Positions 9,380 through 19,400 of a stretch of 64,000 nucleotides of DNA are shown here, one piece after another. Source of the stretch: Rhodopseudomonas infernalis (GTDB lineage Bacteria; Pseudomonadota; Alphaproteobacteria; Rhizobiales; Xanthobacteraceae); the NCBI RefSeq assembly GCF_022271405.1, contig NZ_JAJNAL010000002.1, positions 186,001 through 250,000 of the forward strand. The letters are read 5' to 3'. The notes under the pieces are model-generated. The model did no database searches and was not told where the DNA came from. It saw only the letters and a program-made list of their open reading frames with translations. Position 1 is the first letter of the stretch, and each line of letters begins with the position of its first letter. A program made the position numbers and the translations under genes.

Positions 9380-10147
9380 TCAGCACTGTTCCTTGCCGCA
9401 GCGGGCCTGCGCCACCTTCTGCCGAAGCGTTTCGAGACCAACGGCTCCGACCACGACCTGCTTGCCGATGACATAGCTGGGGGTGCCGTTCATGCCCATG
9501 GATTCGGCGAGCTTGAAGCTCTCTTCGATGGTGGCGCGCACTTCCGGGCTCTGCATATCCTTGTCGAGCCGCGCCATGTCGATGCCGGCATCCTTGGCTG
9601 CGGCAACGGCACGCGCCTTGTCGGCCTGACCGCGGCCGCCCATCAGCTTCTGGTGGAAATCGAGATACTTCTTGCCGCTCGGATCCTGCATCCGGACCGC
9701 GATCGCGACCTGAGCGGCCTCGACCGAGCCCGGCCCGAGCACCGGGAATTCCTTCAGCACGATCTTGAGCTTCGGATCGTCCTTCATCAGCTCGAGCATG
9801 TCGGTCATCGCGCGTTTGCAGTAACCGCAATTGTAGTCGAAGAACTCAACGAAGGTGACGTCGCCGTTCTTGTTGCCGAGCACGACGCTGCGCGGAGAAT
9901 TGAAGATCGCATCCGCATTGGCCTGGACCGCAGCCTGATGCTTTTCGGCGCTGGCTTGCGCCTGTCGCTTGCTCAGTTCCTCGGAGGCTTCCTCGAGTAC
10001 CTCGGGATGCGACACCAGATATTCCTTGATGATGCTCTCGATCTGGCTGCGCTGCTCGTCGGAGAATTTCTGCGCCGAAGCGACTCCTGGCGCGCCGAGC
10101 AGGGCTAGCGCGAGCAGAGCGGCGACGAGCGGGCGGAACGACGGCAT
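9380..10147 (-). CDS. DsbA-family periplasmic thiol:disulfide oxidoreductase, 255 aa
   Basis: Exported thioredoxin-fold protein. A signal peptide (LVAALLALALLGAPGVASAQ) is followed by an N-terminal helical segment (KFSDEQRSQIESIIKEYLVSHPEVLEEA) typical of Com1/ScsC-like DsbA proteins. The DsbA domain holds active site CGYC in FFDYNCGYCKRAM and cis-proline GTPSYVIG. The start used is the ATG preceded by GAAGGGA seven bases upstream; an in-frame ATG 18 codons earlier is possible but would bury the signal peptide. It probably oxidises or isomerises periplasmic disulfides; the N-terminal segment may mediate oligomerisation, as known for ScsC proteins. Confidence 0.88.
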   Translation of the reverse strand: MPSFRPLVAALLALALLGAPGVASAQKFSDEQRSQIESIIKEYLVSHPEVLEEASEELSKRQAQASAEKHQAAVQANADAIFNSPRSVVLGNKNGDVTFVEFFDYNCGYCKRAMTDMLELMKDDPKLKIVLKEFPVLGPGSVEAAQVAIAVRMQDPSGKKYLDFHQKLMGGRGQADKARAVAAAKDAGIDMARLDKDMQSPEVRATIEESFKLAESMGMNGTPSYVIGKQVVVGAVGLETLRQKVAQARCGKEQC

Positions 10148-10359
10148 GGGCAATCCCTTCACGGCGAGAACGGCTGATTGGCAGCGGAATCGAAGCTTCA
10201 TAGCGCTTTTCCCGCCCAAATACGCGCAATTTGTGAACACGTTTCGGTCAGCCGTCCTTCGGGCGCCGGCCGCCAAGCGGGCGCGGCGACGCCGTAAGGT
10301 CCGCCAGCGTTCGCCGTGGCGAACGCCTGCAGCAGCGGCGGCGTGATGCCGGGGGCGCG

Positions 10360-10989
10360 TTACTTGACGGTGGTGAGGCGCAGATAGGGGCGGGGTGCGT
10401 CCCAACCCTGGGGGAACGCCTTGGCCGCATCGTCGCCCTGCAGCGACAGCGGGATGATCACCTTGTCGCCGGCGCGCCAATCGGCCGGGGTGGCGACACG
10501 ATACTTGTCGGCGAGTTGCAGTGCGTCGATCACCCGCAGGATCTCATCGAAGTTTCGGCCGACATTCATCGGGTAGGTCATCGTCAGCCGGATCTTCTTG
10601 TTCGGATCGATGATGAACACCGAACGCACCGCCGCTGTGTCGCTCTGGTTGGGATGGATCATGTCGTAGAGCTTCGCCACCTTCAGATCGGGATCGGCGA
10701 CGATCGGAAACAGCAGGTCAGTTTGCTGCGTGTCGTTGACGTCCGCAATCCACTTCAGATGTTCGGACACGGTGTCGGTCGAAAGCCCGAGCGGCTTGAC
10801 GTTGCGCGCGGCGAACTGCTGCGACAGCTTTGCGGTCTTGCCCATCTCGGTGGTGCATACCGGCGTGAAGTCGGCCGGATGGCTGAAGAAGAACACCCAC
10901 GAGTCGGCGGCCCAGTCATGCAGCGAGATCGGGCCCGTCGTCGTGTCGGCGGTGAAATCGGGGGCGATGTCGCCAATGTGCAAAGACAT
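10360..10989 (-). CDS. 1-Cys peroxiredoxin (Prx6 type), 209 aa
   Basis: AhpC/TSA-fold peroxidase with peroxidatic Cys in SHPADFTPVCTTEMG and Arg in the conserved position of the active site. The C-terminal Prx domain (PMNVGRNFDEILRVIDALQLADKYRVATPADW, then PYLRLTTVK) is characteristic of the Prx6 group. No second conserved Cys is visible, so it should use an external reductant. Cytoplasmic, no signal peptide. CAGGAG seven bases before the ATG supports the start. Likely role: removal of H2O2 or organic peroxides. Confidence 0.9.
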   Translation of the reverse strand: MSLHIGDIAPDFTADTTTGPISLHDWAADSWVFFFSHPADFTPVCTTEMGKTAKLSQQFAARNVKPLGLSTDTVSEHLKWIADVNDTQQTDLLFPIVADPDLKVAKLYDMIHPNQSDTAAVRSVFIIDPNKKIRLTMTYPMNVGRNFDEILRVIDALQLADKYRVATPADWRAGDKVIIPLSLQGDDAAKAFPQGWDAPRPYLRLTTVK

Positions 10990-11197
10990 TTGAACTCCTG
11001 GTGTTTGACGAACGTCATTAGCGCGCCGCGGCGCTTCCACCGGGCGGGGGCAGGCTGTTTAGCTGGAGATCGGTGAGGGCTGCTTGCGCCGCATCAAAGC
11101 GCGAGCAAAGAGGCCGTGCGGCGATCGATACGCGTCACCGCACGGCGCAATTGTCTGAAGTACTTAATTCGATGAAATCGATGTTGCTATGCCGGGG

Positions 11198-11566
11198 TCA
11201 CGGGCAGGGACGGGCCCGGCCGTCCTTGCCGATATAGGTCATGGTCTCCGGATTGAACGACCGGAAGCGCGATGCGCAGTAGTTGATCGCGTCCTGACGG
11301 CGGGACTGTTCGGCTGCGCTCGCGGCAATCGCGCCGCCGAGGATGGCGGCCCCGATGCCGATTCCGACGGCGGCGCCGGCATCGCCGCCCCAGCCGCGTC
11401 CGCGACCCCGTCCGCGCCACGCCTGAGCAGGTGTCGTCGAGGCGGTGATTGCGACACCCGTGGTGGTGATAATTCCGAGTGCGTACATCCCCAGCAGGAT
11501 GCTGCTGGCCAACGTCCGCGAGATCAGCTTTCGCGCTTTGCCGCGCTGCAGTCCGGTGGTGCTCAT
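11198..11566 (-). CDS. BA14K family protein, 122 aa
   Basis: Small exported protein. A membrane/signal segment (ISRTLASSILLGMYALGIITTTGVAITAS) is followed by an Arg/Gly-rich stretch (WRGRGRGRGWGG), a glycine-zipper-like helix (AAVGIGIGAAILGGAIAAS) and a C-terminal BA14K motif (INYCASRFRSFNPETMTY, GKDGRARPCP) with its two conserved Cys. BA14K was first described as a Brucella immunoreactive lectin-like protein; in free-living Nitrobacteraceae its role is unknown. AGGGAGAG upstream of the ATG supports the start. The 208 bases downstream to the peroxiredoxin hold no gene. Confidence 0.85.
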   Translation of the reverse strand: MSTTGLQRGKARKLISRTLASSILLGMYALGIITTTGVAITASTTPAQAWRGRGRGRGWGGDAGAAVGIGIGAAILGGAIAASAAEQSRRQDAINYCASRFRSFNPETMTYIGKDGRARPCP

Positions 11567-11693
11567 TGATGTCTCTCCCTCGCAAGGCCACGACTCGCAC
11601 GGCGAGGCGCGGCGGATCGTTATCGAGACATGTGGTGTAGCCGCCAATTTGAGCTGCATCAATTCCGAGGTTCGAAAGCTGTGCTGGCGTGCA

Positions 11694-13121
11694 CTATTTG
11701 GACGGGCCCTTCGCTGCAACGATATCGTCGGCCCTGACCCAGCCGGGTGAGCCGACCGGGAAGCGCGTCTTGGCGCGCGACGCCAGTTCGCGGGCAGTTT
11801 TGTTGTCGCCGCGCAGATACGCGGCTTGCGCCGAAGCAAGGTCCGCTTCGGCGTAGTCGCCCTTGCGACCATAGGCCATCGCGAGCTGGCTGTAGCCGAT
11901 CGGTGCTTCGCTCTCGCGCGCCAGTGCGGCCCTGAGGATGCGGATCGCTTCCTCGGTGGTGCCTGGACTGTTCGATGCGACCAGTGCCTGGCCGAGCAGC
12001 ATTTCGATCAGCGGCGCGCCGCGGGTCATCGACACCGCCTTGCGGAGCGGGGCGATTGCGTCCTGCGGCCGGCCGCCTTCGAGCAGCGCCTGGCCGCGCA
12101 GCTCGTAGAAATATGGATTGTTCGGCTCGGCCTTGATCAGGCTGTCGATCTGCGCCAGCGCCGAGCGTGGGTCGCCGTGCAGATAGGTCGAGATCGCGCG
12201 GGCGTAGCGGGCCGGCAGGCTGGTGTTGGACAGTGGGTAGCGCCGGTTCACCGTGTCCGGACGCTCCATGAAGCCGGAAGTCTTGGCGCGCATCATCTCG
12301 TGGCGGAGCAGCAGCGCGGCGTCGTCCTTCTTGTCCCAGTTCGGGCTGGAGCGCGCCAGCTCCTCCAGTGCGCGAACACGCTCGGCCGGCATCGGATGCG
12401 ATTGCGCGTAAGGATCGGCGCCGCGCGCGGCGAACAGGCTTTCGTCGGTGAAGCGGCGGAAGGTCTCGTACATGCCTTTCGCCGACTGCCCGGTGGCGTC
12501 GAGGAATTTCACCGCGGCCTTGTCGGCGTTCTCTTCCTGCTGGCGCTGATACGACAACAGATTGCGGCGGATCAGCTCCTGCGGCGCAGACACCGCCGCG
12601 GCGCCGATATTGCTGGCGCCGCTGTTGGGGCCGCTGCGAGAGCCCGCCACCATGGCGCCGACGCCGAGCAGCATGGCGACGATCATCTGGGTCTGCGCCT
12701 GCGCCAGCTGGGTCCGCAGCTTCGACAGGTGGCCGCCGGCGAGGTGGCCGGTCTCATGCGCCAGCACGCCGATCAACTGGTTCGGCGTCTGCGACTGCAT
12801 CAATGCGCCGTAGTTGACGAAGATGCGGCGGCCATCTGCGACGAAGGCGTTGAATGTCGAATCGTTGATGATCGCGATCTGGATGTTCTGCTTCTCCAGC
12901 CCGGCGACGCGCAGGATCGGCCGCGTATAGTCGCGCAGCAGGTTCTCGATCTCGGTGTCGCGCAGCAGCGGCGGGCCTTTGGGCTGCGGCGCCTGGGCGA
13001 AGCTCGGGAACGGGGCGAGCGCCAGCGCGACGGCGCAGACCGTCGCGATGAGACGCGAGGCTCGCCTGCGCAGCGCACGGCGCGCGCAGCTCAGGGGACG
13101 TTCAACCGCCACTTTGATCAT
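11694..13121 (-). CDS. BepA-like M48 metalloprotease with TPR domain, 475 aa
   Basis: Periplasmic zinc protease and probable outer-membrane-protein quality-control factor. An Arg-rich N-terminus and signal peptide (up to about SFAQA, residue 43) precede the M48 catalytic domain with zinc motif HETGH (residues 122-126) and third-ligand Glu in QQEENADKAAVKFL. A C-terminal TPR array (about 300-470: YFYELRGQALLEGG, LIEMLLGQAL, IGYSQLAMAYGRKGDYAEA) follows. This architecture matches E. coli BepA/YfgC. It is divergently transcribed from the aminotransferase gene with a 106-base spacer. Confidence 0.9.
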   Translation of the reverse strand: MIKVAVERPLSCARRALRRRASRLIATVCAVALALAPFPSFAQAPQPKGPPLLRDTEIENLLRDYTRPILRVAGLEKQNIQIAIINDSTFNAFVADGRRIFVNYGALMQSQTPNQLIGVLAHETGHLAGGHLSKLRTQLAQAQTQMIVAMLLGVGAMVAGSRSGPNSGASNIGAAAVSAPQELIRRNLLSYQRQQEENADKAAVKFLDATGQSAKGMYETFRRFTDESLFAARGADPYAQSHPMPAERVRALEELARSSPNWDKKDDAALLLRHEMMRAKTSGFMERPDTVNRRYPLSNTSLPARYARAISTYLHGDPRSALAQIDSLIKAEPNNPYFYELRGQALLEGGRPQDAIAPLRKAVSMTRGAPLIEMLLGQALVASNSPGTTEEAIRILRAALARESEAPIGYSQLAMAYGRKGDYAEADLASAQAAYLRGDNKTARELASRAKTRFPVGSPGWVRADDIVAAKGPSK

Positions 13122-13227
13122 TGGCCGAGGTTCGAATACCGGTTATTGCCATGCATCAGCCCAGCATTACGGCAGCAGCGCGACGCCCGCCGGGTTCGCC
13201 GAACCGCGCGGGAGATAGCAGATTTCC

Positions 13228-14427
13228 ATGCACGATGCGACCAAGACAGACGCGGTGCGACGATTGCTGACACCCTCGGCTCGCAGCGACGTTCCGCCGT
13301 TCATGGTGATGGACGTGATGGCCGCCGCCGACAAGATCGAGGCTGCGGGTGGCCACGTCATCCACATGGAAGTCGGCCAGCCCTGGGCGCCGGCGCCCCG
13401 CACCGCGATCGCTGCGGCGCATGCGGCGCTGGAGCAGGGCCGGATCGACTACACCTCGGCGCTCGGCCTGCCGTCGCTGCGCGCGCGAATCGCGCGGTAT
13501 TATCGAGAGGCCTATGGCTGCGACGTCGCGCCCGAGCGCATCGTCGTCACCACCGGCTCGTCCGGCGCCTTCATCCTGTCGTTTCTGGCGCAGTTCGAGC
13601 CAGGCGACCGCGTCGCCGTCACCGTGCCGGGCTATCCGCCGTACCGGCACATCCTCACCGCGCTCGGCTGCGTCCCGGTGCCGATCGAGACTCACGCCGA
13701 AACCCGACACGCGCTGACCGGCGAGGCGGTGCTCGCCGCGCATCGCAAGGCGCCGCTCAAGGGCGTGCTGGTCGGCAGCCCGGCCAATCCGACCGGCACG
13801 ATGATGACCCGCGCGGCACTCAGCGAACTGATCGCGGTGGCGGAAAGTGCAGGCATCCGCTTCATCTCCGACGAGATCTATCACGGCCTCGACTACGCAT
13901 TCCCCGCGGTGACGGCAGCCGAGCTGTCGCCAAACGCGGTGGTGATCAACTCGTTCTCGAAATACTTCTGCATGACCGGGTGGCGCGTCGGCTGGATGGT
14001 GCTGCCGGAGGCGCTGGTCCGGCCGGTGGAGCGGCTGCAGCAGAACCTCGCAATCTCGGTGCCGACGCTGTCGCAGATCGCCGCCGAGGCGGCGTTCGAC
14101 GGTCGCGACGAGATGGAAGCCGTCAAGCACGGCTACGAAATCAACCGCCAGATCCTGATCGCAGGTTTGCCACAAGCCGGCCTGACCGAGTTCCTGCCGG
14201 CCGACGGCGCCTTCTACCTCTATGCCGACGTCTCCAAATTTACCGCCGACAGCTTCGATTTCACCAAGCGCATGCTGGCCGAAGCACATGTCGCCGCCAC
14301 CCCGGGAACCGACTTCGACCCGCTGCGCGGCAAGGATTACGTGCGTTTTTCTTACGCCCGATCGGCCGACGACATGCGCGAGGCAGTGCAGCGGATCACA
14401 GCCTGGCTTTCGGGAAAATCTCGGTGA
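13228..14427 (+). CDS. Class I/II PLP-dependent aminotransferase, 399 aa
   Basis: Fold-type I aminotransferase of the AspC/aromatic group. PLP-binding Lys is in SFSKYFCMTGWRVGW (around residue 245), with GSPANPTGT, SDEIYHGLDY (Asp and Tyr contacting the cofactor) and the C-terminal Arg in VRFSYARS that binds the substrate carboxylate. Length is normal. Substrate is not resolvable from sequence; aspartate, aromatic or branched amino acids are candidates. The ATG at 13228 lies after GGGAGATAG, a usable ribosome binding site. Confidence 0.9.
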   Translation: MHDATKTDAVRRLLTPSARSDVPPFMVMDVMAAADKIEAAGGHVIHMEVGQPWAPAPRTAIAAAHAALEQGRIDYTSALGLPSLRARIARYYREAYGCDVAPERIVVTTGSSGAFILSFLAQFEPGDRVAVTVPGYPPYRHILTALGCVPVPIETHAETRHALTGEAVLAAHRKAPLKGVLVGSPANPTGTMMTRAALSELIAVAESAGIRFISDEIYHGLDYAFPAVTAAELSPNAVVINSFSKYFCMTGWRVGWMVLPEALVRPVERLQQNLAISVPTLSQIAAEAAFDGRDEMEAVKHGYEINRQILIAGLPQAGLTEFLPADGAFYLYADVSKFTADSFDFTKRMLAEAHVAATPGTDFDPLRGKDYVRFSYARSADDMREAVQRITAWLSGKSR

Positions 14428-14453
14428 GATGACGGCCCTGCGCGAAACGCCGC

Positions 14454-14483
14454 TTGATCTCAGCGGCAATTCGTCGCTATAGG
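14454..14483 (+). promoter_or_regulatory. Possible sigma-70-type promoter upstream of dctA
   Basis: TTGATC (14454-14459), 18 bases, TATAGG (14478-14483). It would give a leader of about 280 bases before dctA, containing the GC-rich palindrome CCCGCGGCCGCGGG. No sigma-54 GGCAC-N5-TTGC element, common before rhizobial dctA, was found in the 342-base spacer, and I see no gene there. Confidence 0.3.
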
Positions 14484-14769
14484 CAGCCGCGAATAATTCC
14501 TTCCGGGAGAATTGGGTTGCCGATCGGTTCGTCCGCGTTCCCCTACTGCAACGGACACTTGGTGCTCGGCGCGATGCCGGGATCGGATCCCGCGGACGAC
14601 GGCGCCGAGGCTGGACGCATCGTGGCGCCGATCCCCCGCGGCCGCGGGCGAGGGTGGTCGCCTCGACCCTGACCTCCATTCTGCACTGACTTGGTCGACC
14701 GGTCTGCCTGTGGTCGTTCCTGACGTCATACCCAACGACAGGCACATCATGGTCAGTGGAGTGACGGCT

Positions 14770-16116
14770 ATGTCGACGATGACCGATTTGGATGCTCATG
14801 GAGCATCGCATGCCAAAGGCCGGCCGCACCGCAAGCCCTGGTACACAGTTCTCTATGTTCAGGTCCTGATCGCGATCGTGCTCGGCGTGCTGCTGGGTTG
14901 GTTGTGGCCGCATCTCGCCACCAACGAATGGATCAAGGCGCTCGGCGACGGCTTCGTCAAGTTGATCAAGATGGTGATCGCGCCGATCATCTTCTGCACC
15001 GTGGTGTCGGGCATTGCCCACATTCAGGACGCCCGCAAGGTCGGCCGCGTCGGCGTCAAGGCACTGGTGTATTTCGAGGTGGTGTCGTCCTTCGCACTGA
15101 TCCTCGGCCTGATCGTTGGCAATATTTTCCAGGTCGGACACGGTCTCGCGGCCAAGCCGGATGCCGCCGCGGTGGCGAAATACGTCGATCAGGCCAGCCA
15201 TCTGAAGGCCGTCGATTTCGTGCTGCACGTCATCCCCGACAGCGTGGTCGGTGCCTTCGCGCAAGGCGACATCCTGCAGGTGCTGCTGTTCGCGGTGTTG
15301 TTCGGCTTCGCCCTGATGGCGCTCGGCGAGCGTGGTCATCGGCTGCGCGACGTGATCGACGACGCCGCCCATGCGGTGTTCGGCGTCATCGCGATCGTGA
15401 TGAAGGCCGCACCGATCGGAGCATTCGGTGCGATGGCGTTCACCATCGGCAAATACGGTCCGGCCGCGCTGAGCAATTTGATCGGCTTGGTGCTGCTGTT
15501 CTACGCGACCGCTGCGCTGTTCGTGATCCTGGTGCTCGGGCTGATCGCGCGGTTCGTCGGCTTCAACATCTTCAAGTTCATCGCTTACATCAAAGACGAG
15601 CTGTTGATCGTGCTCGGCACCTCGTCATCGGAAAGCGCGCTGCCGCAACTGATGGAGAAGCTCGAGCGCCTCGGTTGTTCGAAGTCGGTCGTCGGCCTGG
15701 TGGTGCCGACCGGCTACTCGTTCAACCTCGATGGCACCAACATCTACATGACGCTGGCGACGCTGTTCATCGCGCAGGCGCTCGGCGTCGAATTGTCGTT
15801 CAGCAACCAGGTTGCGATCCTGCTGGTGGCGATGCTGACCTCGAAAGGCGCCAGCGGAGTCACCGGCGCAGGTTTCGTCACGCTGGCCGGCACGCTGGCC
15901 GCCGTGAATCCGGCGTTGGTGCCCGGCATGGCGATCGTGTTCTCGATCGACAAATTCATGAGCGAGGTTCGCGCGCTGACCAACATCACGGGCAACGGCG
16001 TCGCCGCGGTGTTCGTGTCGTGGTGGGAAGGCGAACTCGACCACGACCGCCTGCACGCCAACCTCAACCGCACCATCGACCCATCGGACGTTGAGACGGC
16101 CGTCACCACGGGGTGA
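14770..16116 (+). CDS. dctA: C4-dicarboxylate:cation symporter DctA, 448 aa
   Basis: Inner-membrane DAACS-family symporter for succinate, fumarate and malate. Characteristic segments are [23 protein letters not shown] near residue 60, the serine-rich re-entrant loop [14 protein letters not shown], and the substrate- and cation-binding helices ([63 protein letters not shown]). The ATG at 14770 is used because GGAG lies eight bases before it; a second ATG seven codons upstream is less well placed. A strong terminator follows. In a photoheterotroph such as Rhodopseudomonas this would be a main route for dicarboxylate uptake. Confidence 0.94.
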   Translation: MSTMTDLDAHGASHAKGRPHRKPWYTVLYVQVLIAIVLGVLLGWLWPHLATNEWIKALGDGFVKLIKMVIAPIIFCTVVSGIAHIQDARKVGRVGVKALVYFEVVSSFALILGLIVGNIFQVGHGLAAKPDAAAVAKYVDQASHLKAVDFVLHVIPDSVVGAFAQGDILQVLLFAVLFGFALMALGERGHRLRDVIDDAAHAVFGVIAIVMKAAPIGAFGAMAFTIGKYGPAALSNLIGLVLLFYATAALFVILVLGLIARFVGFNIFKFIAYIKDELLIVLGTSSSESALPQLMEKLERLGCSKSVVGLVVPTGYSFNLDGTNIYMTLATLFIAQALGVELSFSNQVAILLVAMLTSKGASGVTGAGFVTLAGTLAAVNPALVPGMAIVFSIDKFMSEVRALTNITGNGVAAVFVSWWEGELDHDRLHANLNRTIDPSDVETAVTTG

Positions 16117-16142
16117 TGATCGCCTGTGTCCCGATGTAGAAC

Positions 16143-16172
16143 CGCCCGGCTGATGAAGCCGGGCGTTTTTTT
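16143..16172 (+). terminator. Rho-independent terminator of dctA
   Basis: CGCCCGGCT (16143-16151), loop GATGA, AGCCGGGCG (16157-16165), then seven T. Perfect 9-bp stem with a full U-tract, 26 bases after the dctA stop. Confidence 0.92.
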
Positions 16173-16360
16173 GTCGGGGCAGTGGTGCCGGCCCGAGCGG
16201 TTGAACTATGAGCAATTGTCCGCTGGCGCGGCAGTTTCCGCAGCCATCGTCCTGAAGGGCGGGGGCGGCGGGTCCTGAAGGACAGGCCGCGGCTGTTGCA
16301 GGCCGTTTGGACGGTACCGCGAGTGAAGGCGGCGTTGCGTGGCCGGAAGCCTCTCATGTG

Positions 16361-16388
16361 AAAATGCCCGCGACTGGCGCGGGCATTT
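16361..16388 (-). terminator. Rho-independent terminator of rne
   Basis: On the minus strand AAATGCCCGCG (16388-16378) pairs with CGCGGGCATTT (16372-16362) around a 5-base loop, ending in a short T run. It lies 26 bases after the rne stop. The 190 bases between this and the dctA terminator contain no recognisable gene. Confidence 0.85.
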
Positions 16389-16413
16389 GCAAGCGAGGCT
16401 ATGGCGTGCGGAG

Positions 16414-19400
16414 TTAGTTGCCGCCGCCACCGAAGCGGCGGGACCACCAGCCGGCGCGGCGCGGCGCCTCGGACGCAGGCTCAGCGGCGGTCTGCGGTGC
16501 GGATTCCGACGCAAGAGCCGCCGGCTCCGCCGGGGCCGGAGTCTCTTCTGTCGCCGGGGAGGCCGCGACGTCCGGCTTCGGCGCAGTTGCACCGAAATTC
16601 ACCTTCTCGCGCACTGTCGAGCGACGACGGGCCGAACGCTCTGCTGCAGTCTCTTCGGCGGGAGCAGCCTCGGCGGGGGCCGGGACGGACTCGGCGGTAG
16701 CCGTGAGGCTAGCAATCGCAGTGAGAGCGGGCTTTTCAACGTGAAGTTCCGCAGTCTCCGCTGCAGACGCACTCGGAGCGGAAGCATCCTCGGCCTCGCT
16801 GTCCTGCTCGTGCCGCTTGCCGAGCCAGGGCTCGGCGGACGATTCCGAGGCGGGCGAAAGCGGTGCGGCTTCGCCATGGGATTCGCCGTCGGGTTCAGCA
16901 TGATTTTCGTCGGCCTGGTCGGTCGCGCCGAACTCGTCGGAGCCACCGGCGGCAGATTCCTCACCCTCCGGGCCACCACGCCGGCGCCGGCCACCACGAC
17001 GGCCGCGGCGGCGCGGACGGCGCTCGCCGTTCGCCTGATCGGCGCGTGCTTCGCCTTCGCCCTCGGCGCCGTCTTCGGTGTCGTCACCTTCTTCGTCGGC
17101 AGCGCTTTCCGCTTCGCCGGCCTCGGGCGCGGAGCTCGGTTCGCCGTCCTCGGTCGGGGCGCTGGCGTCGCGGCCTTCGCCGTTGCGGGAGCGGCGACGC
17201 CGACGGCGCTTGCGCTTGCGCTCGCCGCCTTCACCTTCGCTACTCTCGCCGGACTGCTCGTCGGCGAGACCAACGGTTTCGTCGGTCTCGATCTCGGCCT
17301 CGAACTCGTAGCCCTCATCGTCGGCGTATGGCTCATCGGGCTGCGGGGGCGACGCGGCGACCTGCGCAGCGAGCAGCGCCTTGGCGGCTTCCAGCGTATG
17401 CACCTGTTCGCCGCGATCGATCACGAACGACTGCTGACCGGACACGGTCGGATCGGACACCACCGACAGCGACACCTTGAAGCCGGTTTCCAGATCACGC
17501 AGATGGCCGCGCTTCTGGTTCAGCACATAGAGCGCGACGTCGGCGCGGGTGCGCACGATCAGATTGTGGGTCGCGCCCTTCATCAGGATCTCTTCAAGGC
17601 CGCGCAGCAACTGCAGCGCAACCGAGGAGACCGAGCGGACGTGACCCGAACCGCCGCAATGCGGGCAGGGCTCGGTAGAGCTCTCCAGCACGCTGGCGCG
17701 GATACGCTGGCGCGACATTTCGAGCAGGCCGAAATGCGAGATGCGGCCGACCTGGATGCGGGCGCGATCCTGCCGCAGGCAGTCGCTGAGCTTGCGCTCG
17801 ACCGCGCGGTTGTTGCGCTTCTCGTCCATATCGATGAAGTCGATGACGATCAGGCCGGCGAGGTCGCGCAGACGCAGCTGCCGCGCGACTTCCTCCGAGG
17901 CTTCGAGGTTGGTCTTGAGCGCGGTGTCCTCGATGTGATGTTCGCGGGTCGAGCGCCCGGAGTTGACGTCGATCGAGACCAGCGCTTCGGTCTGATTGAT
18001 GACGATGTAGCCACCGGAGCGCAGCTGCACGGTCGGCGAGAACATCGCATCGAGCTGGCTCTCCACGCCCATCCGCGAGAACAACGGCTGGCCGTCGCGA
18101 TACAGCTTCACCGCGCGCACTTGCGACGGCATCAGCATGTGCATGAAATCGCGCGCTTCCTGATAGCCGGCTTCGCCGGCGACCTGAATCTCGTCGATCT
18201 CCTTGTTGTAGAGATCGCGCAGCGAGCGCTTGATCAGCGAGCCTTCCTCGTAGACCAGCGTCGGGGCCTGGGAATTCAAGGTGACGTCGCGGACCGTCTC
18301 CCACATCCGGATCAGATACTCGAAGTCGCGCTTGATCTCCGGCTTGGTCCGGGTCGCGCCAGCGGTGCGCAGGATGATGCCCATGCCTTCCGGCACGTCG
18401 AGATCCTGCACCACTTCCTTGAGGCGCGAACGATCCTGCGCCGAGGTGATCTTGCGGCTGATGCCGCCGCCGCGCGCAGTGTTCGGCATCAGCACGGCGT
18501 AGCGGCCGGCCAGCGACAGATAGGTCGTCAACGCCGCGCCCTTGTTGCCGCGCTCTTCCTTGACGACCTGCACCAGCATCACCTGGCGACGCTTGATGAC
18601 TTCCTGGATCTTGTACTGACGGCGCGGGCGGAAAGCGCGTTCCGGCACTTCCTCAAGCACGTCGTCGCCGCCGACCGATTCGACGATGTCTTCCTCGGCC
18701 TCGTCGTCATCGTCCTCGTCGTCGTCCCCGTCCGCTTCGACGTCGTCTTCAGCTTCGGCCTCGGCATGCTCGGCGTGGGCGTGATCGTCTTCATCCTGGT
18801 CATGCTCCGCGCTCTCCGCGAGCGGGAACGGAGCGTCCTCAGCGTAGCCGCTGTTGTCGTCCGCAACGTGCTCATCCGAGCCCAGCTCGTCCGCGCGCTG
18901 GTCGTGAGGCACGTGATCGGCGGCGGCAGGGGCGGCAACTTCGACTGGTTCAGCGTTCGCCGGAGCTTCGGCGACGATCGCCGAAACGGCCTCGGCCTGG
19001 TTGTGATGCTCGATGGACGACTGTTCGCCAGCCTGACCATCGGCGTTTCCGAATTCGGTCGACGATGTTTCGGGCGTCGCGCCGGCCTCCTGCGCCGGCG
19101 ACTCGTGCATCAGCGGCGCGTCGGCGGCGCGCTGATGATCGGCGTCATTGTGATCGGTGTGGTTGTGCTCGGTGTGAGCGTGATCCGATTGGTCGTGATC
19201 ATGATGCTGGCCGTGATCGTGGTCCGCATGAACCTGATCGGAGCCGTTGTGCTCGTGGTCGTGCGGCTGTTCCGCAGAGGGGTCGGCGTCGACCACCTCG
19301 CTCTGAACGCGCTCGCCACTGCCGCGGCGGCGGTGGCTGCGATGCCGCGAGCGGCGGCGGGTGGAGCGCTGCTCGCTTTCCTCTTCGGCCTCGCGATGGG

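Noticed and set aside
11826-14432. Plus-strand open frame of 868 codons spanning the M48 and aminotransferase region
   Set aside because: The first part is antisense to the protease, the second is out of frame with the aminotransferase. Neither part resembles a protein family.
14428-14769. Small open frames in the aminotransferase-dctA spacer
   Set aside because: No ribosome binding site, no family similarity, and codon use unlike the neighbours; the region is better seen as the dctA leader.
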